From the NCBI RefSeq assembly GCF_012489685.1, contig NC_080043.1:32396743-32460742 (forward strand): a stretch of DNA of 64,000 bases, in the 5' to 3' direction. Every line of letters starts with the position of its first letter. Position 1 is the stretch's first letter. Origin of the DNA: Lotus japonicus (lineage: Eukaryota > Streptophyta > Magnoliopsida > Fabales > Fabaceae). Of the stretch, positions 57,201 through 64,000 are shown piece by piece. The notes beneath the pieces are model-generated. The model was not told the DNA's origin and made no database searches. It saw nothing but the letters and a program-made list of their open reading frames with translations. The translations under genes and the position numbers were made by a program.

Positions 57201-60057
57201 TGTTAGGAAAACCAGTCTCAATGTTAGTTTTCATATGACAAAAGTTAAAGTTATAAAAGTTAATGATTTTATTCCACTCAAAGTCTTAATCATATATAAG
57301 TACAAAAGATCACAAGACATGCAGATTAAGACACGAGCTACAATGTCTATTAGACAAAGTGCTAGATGATGAAAACGATTTATCAAAAAAGCTTCAAAGG
57401 ATTATTTTATAAGAAACATGGTCATCTAAGATAATTGATTGAAGAAGAGCATGAATTCAAAGAATTCTTAAGATCACTTCATCCACAAAGGCTCAAGAAA
57501 GAGAAGCAAAAGGACATGAGGTTAAGATCAATTCTTAAGTTCACTTCTTCCTTAATATCATAAAAAAATGTACTTATACCTCATGTTAAGGACTACAAGG
57601 ATAAACTCTCATCTAAAGAGACAAATGAAAAAAAGAATTTGTCAACAAGAGAATCATGGTACGCTGAGAAAGTATTGTGAAGTCTGAAGGGTCATCGTCT
57701 AATAAAAAGCATAGTACATCAAAGAAGATCTTATCAATGTTCAACAGAAAGAGATGTCATCAGAAAGAAGAAGTCCTCTGCAACATAAGGCACAAGAGAC
57801 TAGATCATTTAAGGAAGTGATCAAGACGAAGAAGAAAATGAGCTACAATGAGAATCAGAACATTTCTTGACACAAGCTATCGACGTCAAATCAAACTCAA
57901 GAACAACAGATAGATGATGAAGAATACACTCGTTGATAAGCTCTTTATGCTTACTTAAGTCAAGGCCAAACGTCTATTGAATGAAAGTATTGAAGAAAGA
58001 AGTTGTTAAAGAAAAAAAAAAAATGTCCATTGAAAACTAATGGCACATCCCCAAGTAAAGGTATGAAAGGAAAAAAAGCTTAAAAGTAAAATGATATACA
58101 TTGAGCATATGGGAGCAAGACAGTAGTTGAGAAGTAATGGTACCATGCAACTAAATTACATCAAGCCAGAGGTAACAGAAAACACGTCGTCTATTGAAGT
58201 ATTCCTAAATACACGCGGAGTAGAAAAAGAAGAACATTGGTATTCAACTACAAATGAACAATCACAAAGAAAACCGTGAAAAGAAGATAAGTAGATTTGG
58301 TTGAGAGAGAACTAGCATCATAACTATCAACCAAAAAGGAGTAACTCTGAAAAACCTATGTCTACATAGATTATTATAATGTAACTTAATTAGGAAGCCT
58401 CCTTGTCTCGATCTGTCAACTATCACATCCAACTGCTAAAGCTGAAAGCATTGACAAAACATTCAAAAGTTGATTAATGCACAAACCAAGAGACGAAGGA
58501 AAAGGCAACGAATGAAGACTCTCTCTCTATGATCAAAGCTCATTTGTTTATCATCTTGATCATTAGAAGAAAACAATCATTGAGATTATGTGCTAAGTAA
58601 AAACATCACTGAATTACTAACAACAAAACTGTTAAGTTCAAACGTTGAATATATCGTCTATCATATTTTGAATGATAACAATTTTCAAGATGCCAGCAAG
58701 GCAAAGCATGAAGACATTCAAGGCAGACTACACAAGCAAAGAAAGCCAAATCAGCCAGATCGTCTGAACAAGAGAAGAGAACATTGATCAAGACTGAAGA
58801 CAAACCAAACAAGACAAGAAAGGTAAAATCTACAATACAAGACGACTCAAGCAATAAAAAAGCCAAATCTGCAAAGTTGTCTGATGAAGAGAAGAGAAGA
58901 ATGATTGAAGAAAGAAGGAAAGTCAGAGCTTTAGGATCAGAACTGCGCAAGATATATCCAAGCTGACATATCGTATGGTGATTAAAGAAAACCTACATCG
59001 TCTATCTCAAAGAAATAAGTAATGTTTAGAGAAAGAGCGGAACTTTCAAATTGAAAGCTCTTTGATATTGTTGAAAGAGAAATTCAAGTGCAATATATCA
59101 CGTGATATCTCACAAAGTACTTTTGTCAAGGAAACAAGTACAAAGTTTTCACCACCAGAGTTTCCTCTTTCTCTCATTAAAGGATTGAATCGTTAATGCT
59201 GATGCTACCAACCAACCGACAAGATACATTTTGTAGCAATTGGGTTCAGCAAAGGACACAATGCATTTAATGCACCTGGCAAGAAGACCATTTGATCCAA
59301 TGGCTAGTACTTAAGAGGCTCTACACGCTCCAACGAATCTCAACATATCCCAGAAGCTCTTGCAGTATAAAAGGAGAACATGAAGATTTTCTGATGACAA
59401 GAAACTAAGCTACAACTTCTATCCAAGTCGAAAACCTTCTTCAAGCAAGAAAGAAGCAACATCAAAAGAAAAGCTTAAGATTCAAACCCTTAGACATCGT
59501 CTGCTTCTAAGAGAAATATTCCTAAAAGTCAAATCTTCATACTCAACTCCCTCAAGATCAAGAACACAAAGTATACCTCAGAGTCAAATTCTCAAAATAC
59601 CTTCTAAGAAGAGAACCCAGTAGACCCAAACAATTTTGAAAAAGATCTTAGGAGAAGTCTTGAACAATAGTTGTTGAGAGAGGAGTCATGTTTAATACTC
59701 GTTAGGAGAAGTCCTATAGAATACTTGTTAGGAGAAGTCCTGGAGAATACTTGTTGGGTGGAGTCCTGTTGAATACTTGTCGGGAGAAGTCATGTCTAAT
59801 AATTGTTGTAGGAGATATCCTTTATACTTGTTAATGGAAATATTGGTTAAGGCAAGGACTGGACGTAGCCTCATCATTTGTGGGTGAACTAGAATATATC
59901 GCTGTGTGCTTATTGAACTCTTTCACTTTTTATAACCGCTGCACCAAACGATTGCGAAAATATTTTCATAAACTTAAAATCATTTGAAAAACTCTGATTT
60001 TAACTGAACACAATTCCGATATAAAAAACTAATAGTTATTGCAGCAACTGTTCTAAC
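57201..60057 (+). mobile_element. Long LTR, probably Sirevirus-type copia, solo or truncated
   Basis: Starts tgttaggaaaaccagtctca, then gttagttttcatatgacaaa, similar to legume Sirevirus LTR starts as I recall them. A TATA-like tataaaag lies at about 59367-59374. Near the end come gttaggagaagtcct repeats, actggacgtagcctcatc and gtgaactagaatatatc, the usual U5 pattern of SIRE/Maximus elements. It ends near ctgttctaac(g), a decayed ...aca. No primer-binding site or coding region follows. Borders on the right are uncertain, and no target duplication was found. Confidence 0.5.
59648..59827. repeat. Tandem repeat of about 27 bp (ttaggagaagtcct..aatacttg)
   Basis: About six degenerate units with ttaggagaagtcctatagaa, ttaggagaagtcctggagaa, tgggtggagtcctgttgaat and cgggagaagtcatgtctaat. 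It lies in the U5 part of the long LTR. Such arrays are typical of Sirevirus LTRs. Confidence 0.75.
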
Positions 60058-60490
60058 GGTAAACGTTCACCTCCTTCATATATAAAGACAAGATTCAAAG
60101 CGAAAAAGCTGTGCATTCGGGGAAATGAGAGTGTATCACCATGCATGAGCTTAAGTCCATATCCAAGCTATGAAGCTCTTTACCCAATAGAAATGCACGA
60201 AGAGAAAACATGCACCAAGAGGTTTTACATCCACTCAGAAGATTCATGAGACACCTTTGATGAAAAAGCAAGAGAGAAAGGCTGAATTCAAACGTTTATT
60301 CAATGAGCAAATGAGATAAAAGTCCTCAGAGATACAGATCAATTAAGTGAGCTTGATTACACATTTGTATTGATCCAATATCTTAGAGATTAGGATTGAG
60401 AGCATTCATTGTATATTCAGCTCTATCGTGTAAATACTCTAAAAAGGTTGCAAATTATTACTTATCAAATGCACCTTACTCAAGAGTATG

Positions 60491-61110
60491 TGTAAGACCC
60501 ACATTTTTAGAATTAGAATAATTAATTAATTTCCGACTCACGCCTAGGTTACAGTGTAAGCGTGAGAGGAAACCTAAACGAGTGTTCACTAATTTTAATG
60601 AATTAATGAAGAAGAAAGTTCAAGAAATGACTAAGAATAGTATTATAGTCACGGTAGGTTATAGCACGAGCCATATTCACTTCCGCCTTAGGGCGAAAGC
60701 GTTAGTGAAGGGCTAATCCGCTCTTAAAGCACTGTAGAAACGAAATTCAAAAAATCTTTCAGAGGAATATAAGAATTTCTCTTACTCCTTTCCATGACAA
60801 GTGTTTCGACACGAAACCCTGGAATGTACGAACGTCCGATTCTAATTATCGTAAGTTTGCCGAAACTGAATCCCTGATAGTTCAAGAACCTTAAAATAAA
60901 CTGTCGATGAAGACTTTTTCTATTCAGAGCTTCAAACGAAGATTCCACACGCGTGTACCGATTTCTTTCGATGTTTCCAATCTTTCTTCAAAAGGAAGTT
61001 TCTCCATCCGACGTTAATTGCAAAAACTAGTTTTGCTGCATATTTTAAAGCAGACGGCGTTCAAGCCATTTTCTCATTTAAAAGGAACCCAGAGCAAGTA
61101 TCGACCTTTT
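60491..61110 (+). mobile_element. Fragment of a long LTR related to 47719-51247, opposite orientation
   Basis: Begins tgtaagaccc like the reversed end of the solo LTR. Shared blocks in order: gaggaaacctaaacga, agaaagttcaaga, ggttatagcacga, gaacgtccgattct, aagtttgccgaaact, gaatccctg, ccaatctttcttc. Similarity is no longer visible by about 61030-61110. The element may continue and contain the composite TRIM, but that is inference. Confidence 0.75.
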
Positions 61111-61500
61111 ATGGAATGATATTTAGCTTAACTGTATAATATGACAATGTCATATTTGTTCTAATTATCTAACAATTATTCTTTAGCTTAATTTCTACTC
61201 ATTTCTTGGTTCATGTATCATTTTAATTTGTTCAAAGTGATCATAATTTATATTTTACTATTTCATAAAGTTCCTCATAATTTTTAGTATAGTTATATAT
61301 CAATTACATATTTTTCTCTTAAACTCTGTGAGCTAAATTCTTCAGTGTCTAAATCAATTTATACCAGTTTACAAAATATCTTTCCCAAATATCTAAACAT
61401 CCTTATCCTCCCTCACTCACTCTGTCGACATCTCTCTCTCTCATTACACTTTTTCATTTTCCCTTCCTTCTTCTTCTGCAGACCCATTTCCTACTTCTTC

Positions 61501-62810
61501 TGTTGGGATGTCAAGTGTGAGTAAAGAAGTCCCACATTGGATGGTTAGAGGAGAGATGAGCACTTTATAAGTGAGAGGACCCATACACCCATTGCCTTAA
61601 GGTTTTGGGTGAAAGATGTGGTGTCCAATCCACTTTGGTGTGCTCATGTAAACCCAATGTGATGATCCCCCGGTTTATCCTCTTGCAGCCCAACAGTGGT
61701 ATCAGAGCCGATGGTTGGTGTGGCCATGGTTACAGCTCCTTGTGTCGAAAGTCTTCCTAGCGATGTGGCTAGTCGGCGGGTTCCGTTGACGCGGTGAAGC
61801 GAACGACGGTGCAAGAGTGGATAAAAGCTTCCGCGGAGGGGGGACCATGATAATGTGGAGGTGACTTGCACTTGAGGGGAAGATTGTTGAGAATTCAAGT
61901 GCGGAGTTAGAGTCCCACATTGGTTAAGTATGGGTGAGGAGAAGACTTTATAAGAGATGTGACCCATGAACCTAATGCCTTAAGGTTTTGGGTTAAAATG
62001 TGGTGTCCAAGATCTCCTTGGTGTTTCCCCTTAGCCTTGACCCATGGGTCCTCGTCGTGACTCTCCCAACAAGTGGTATCAGAGCCGATGGTTCGTGGGA
62101 CCATGACGACTCCTTGTGTCGAAAGTCTTCCTAGCAGTGTGGCTAGGCGGCGGGTTCCGTTGGCAGCGAACGGCGGTGCAAGGTGGATAGCTTCCCAGAC
62201 GGGAGGACCATGGGTGATGTGGTTGAGGGACTCACACTTGAGGGGGAGATTGTTGGGATGTCAAGTGTGAGTAAAGAAGTCCCACATTGGATGGTTAGAG
62301 GAGAGATGAACACTTTATAAGTGAGAGGACCCATACACCCATTGCCTTAAGGTTTTGGGTGAAAGATGTGGTGTCGAATCCACTTTGGTGTGCTCATGTA
62401 AACCCAATGTGATGATCCCCCGTTTTATCCTCTTGCGGCCCAACAGTGGTATCAGAGCCAATGGTTGGTGTGGCCATGGTTACGGCTCCTTGTGTCGAAA
62501 GTCTTCCTAGCGATGTGGCTAGGCGGTGGGTTCCGTTGACGCGGTGAAGCGAACAACGGTGCAAGAGTGGATAAAAGCTTCCGCGGAGGGGGGCCATGAT
62601 AATGTGGAGGTGACTTGCACTTGAGGGGAAGATTGTTGAGAATTCAAGTGCGGAATTAAAGTCCCACATTGGTTAAGTATGGGTGAGGAGAAGACTTTAT
62701 AAGAGATGTGACCCATGAACCTAATGCCTTAAGGTTTTGGGTTAAGATGTGGCGTCGATATCTCTTGGTGTCTTGCTCCTCGGCCCATAGGCTCCCCTGT
62801 CTCCCCAACA
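61501..62810 (+). mobile_element. Composite TRIM retrotransposon, four LTRs of two subfamilies (A-B-A-B)
   Basis: LTR A1 61501-61695 and A2 62251-62445 start tgttgggatgtcaagtgtg; LTR B1 61885-62071 and B2 62634-62810 start tgttgagaattcaagtgcg. All end in ccaaca. Behind A1, B1 and A2 lies the primer-binding site tggtatcagagcc (61698, 62074, 62448), complementary to initiator tRNA-Met. Before B1, A2 and B2 lies a purine tract, cttgaggggaagat or cttgagggggagat. The internal parts (about 180-190 bp) have no coding capacity. The whole unit is flanked by tcttc on both sides (61496-61500, 62811-62815), though the surroundings are tcttc-rich. TRIMs use the enzymes of other retrotransposons. Confidence 0.92.
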
Positions 62811-62815
62811 TCTTC

Positions 62816-64000
62816 TTCTATATATATTATGTTTTCTTCACCTCTTCTTACTACTTCTTCTTCTATTATTCTCCAAAAGCTGCAGCACACACACCTTTTC
62901 TATTTTCTTCCCACCACCATAATGCCACCCTCTCTCTCGATGGAACCAGCCCCATGTCTTCTCATTCCTCTCATCATCAACGTTTTCCTCTCCACCATGG
63001 CTGACCCTTTCTTCCTCTTCATGTTCAGCACCCACACATCACCATCCACTTCTCTTCATCATCATCTCATAACAAGCACCCATTCTTTCACCTCATACAC
63101 CATCACCATTTTCCTATCCTTTGTGGTCCACGCACACCATGTTTCTTCTTCCTCTATCAACCATGGCAGCAACCCATCATCAACATGTTCTTCTTCTTCT
63201 CCAACCATGGAACCATTACCTTCACTTCCTTCCCCCATGAGCAAGCCGTCACCACTCTTCTCTCCATGGATCTGAATCACGAGCTCCTCTCCTTGGCTGC
63301 GACACCATCATGTCTTCTTCTTCTTTCTTCCTCACGAAGCCACCACCGATGGCCACCCACAACACCATCATGGACGCACCACATGAACCACCACCATGGG
63401 TCTCTCTTTCCAGCCGAGAGCACCACCTCCATGGCCACGAAGCAAGCATAGAGAAACGACAAAGGAACCATGAAAGAAAACAGGGGAGAACGACGTGAAA
63501 ACGCCACAGCTGCCGGCGTCGCAAACTTCGACCTTCGATTCTGGTGTACTCGGACCTCCATTCACAGTGAGGTTAGTACCGTTGGAACCCTTGCGACGTC
63601 CACAACAAAACCCATATTCCGGATCGCCGTTCCGTCGCCGTCGACCGCTGCCGCTGCCGCCTTCGAGAGCTTTTTCTGGTCAACTTTGGCGACCGATGGA
63701 AAAACGGAGGATATTGCTACGATCCTTGCCGTGAGGAGAGCAAAACCCTATTTTTAATTTCATATTTGGGTCATTTTATTCGACGACCCCGACGACCACC
63801 GTCGACCTTCAGCTGAACTTTCTGGGCAAACCATCGGCTCTTTGGGGAAACGGACAGCGCCGTTGAGTTTCTGGCCGCGAAAGGATGAAGGTACAACCTT
63901 CCTTTGTGTCTCCGGCGACAGTTCATCCGTCAACCCCGTGAGCCGCAACTTTCTCTAGCGACCCTTCGCCGACAAGTTTCTGAAACTTGATTTTCGTAAG
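62816..64000. other. C-rich region, no gene supported
   Basis: A TATA-like ctatatatatta (62818-62829) is followed by a long C- and T-rich stretch with many cacc and cttc words, then sequence rich in ccg and gacg from about 63490. ORFs (for example 62829-63275 + and 63249-63524 -) are open on both strands because of base bias and show no domain. It could be the leader region of a long LTR or of a gene beyond the window. Confidence 0.5.

Noticed and set aside
58590..58966. Lys-rich plus-strand ORFs inside the long LTR
   Set aside because: The purine-rich stretch opens frames by composition, and the complementary strand is also open. LTRs of this type are not coding.
62829..63275. A 148-residue ORF rich in Ser, Pro and His
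   Set aside because: Open frames occur on both strands here because of C/T bias. No domain and no plausible gene model.

Overview
This is plant nuclear DNA: AT-rich, with spliced genes, plant-type transposons and no bacterial operon structure. The genes (OTU and Josephin proteases, a plant reticulon, DUF674) and the retrotransposon types (Ty1-copia, a Sirevirus-like long LTR, TRIMs) fit a eudicot. A legume is my best guess, but the sequence alone does not prove it.

Layout. 1-5995 is a decayed Ty1-copia element nested twice: a Tip100-like hAT element (49-1637, 8-bp target duplication) and a CACTA element (2805 to about 5086, with a minus-strand TNP1-type gene). 5996-8880 holds three tandem copies of a gene fragment of about 1.06-1.1 kb. 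Helitron-type 3' ends lie at 9488 (+) and 11944 (-). 9.5-15.4 kb is AT-rich and gene-poor, with a short retroposed tail and a broken RCC1-repeat exon. About 15.44-18.71 kb is a block of higher GC that I read as mitochondrial DNA in the nucleus; it carries a group II intron domain V.

The gene-rich core is 20.3-38.8 kb: an eight-exon OTU-domain cysteine protease (20362-25499), a Josephin/ataxin-3 type deubiquitinase (27236-32681, one 4.4-kb intron full of repeats), a reticulon-like ER membrane protein (34384-36476), and a two-domain DUF674 gene on the minus strand that is broken (37059-38769). The two deubiquitinase-type genes are neighbours in the same orientation; any functional link is inference.

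40.7-42.4 kb has an array of short palindromes and a truncated minus-strand copia element. 42.4-55.05 kb is a tandem segmental duplication: two full copies and a third partial one. Each full copy carries a small two-exon gene for a 93-residue protein. Copy 1 is intact; copy 2 is split by a 3529-bp solo LTR with a 5-bp target duplication. The third copy carries a 1027-bp MULE with a 9-bp duplication, and it ends inside a charged repeat-protein gene, which it truncates. 56-61 kb has a MITE, a SINE with a 17-bp target duplication, a long Sirevirus-like LTR and an inverted relative of the solo LTR. 61501-62810 is a composite TRIM in which two LTR subfamilies alternate (A-B-A-B). The last 1.2 kb shows no gene I can support.

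Most of the window is transposon sediment around four or five real genes. The most unusual structures are the composite TRIM, the solo-LTR split of one gene duplicate, and the repeats that replace a poly-Q tail in the Josephin protein.
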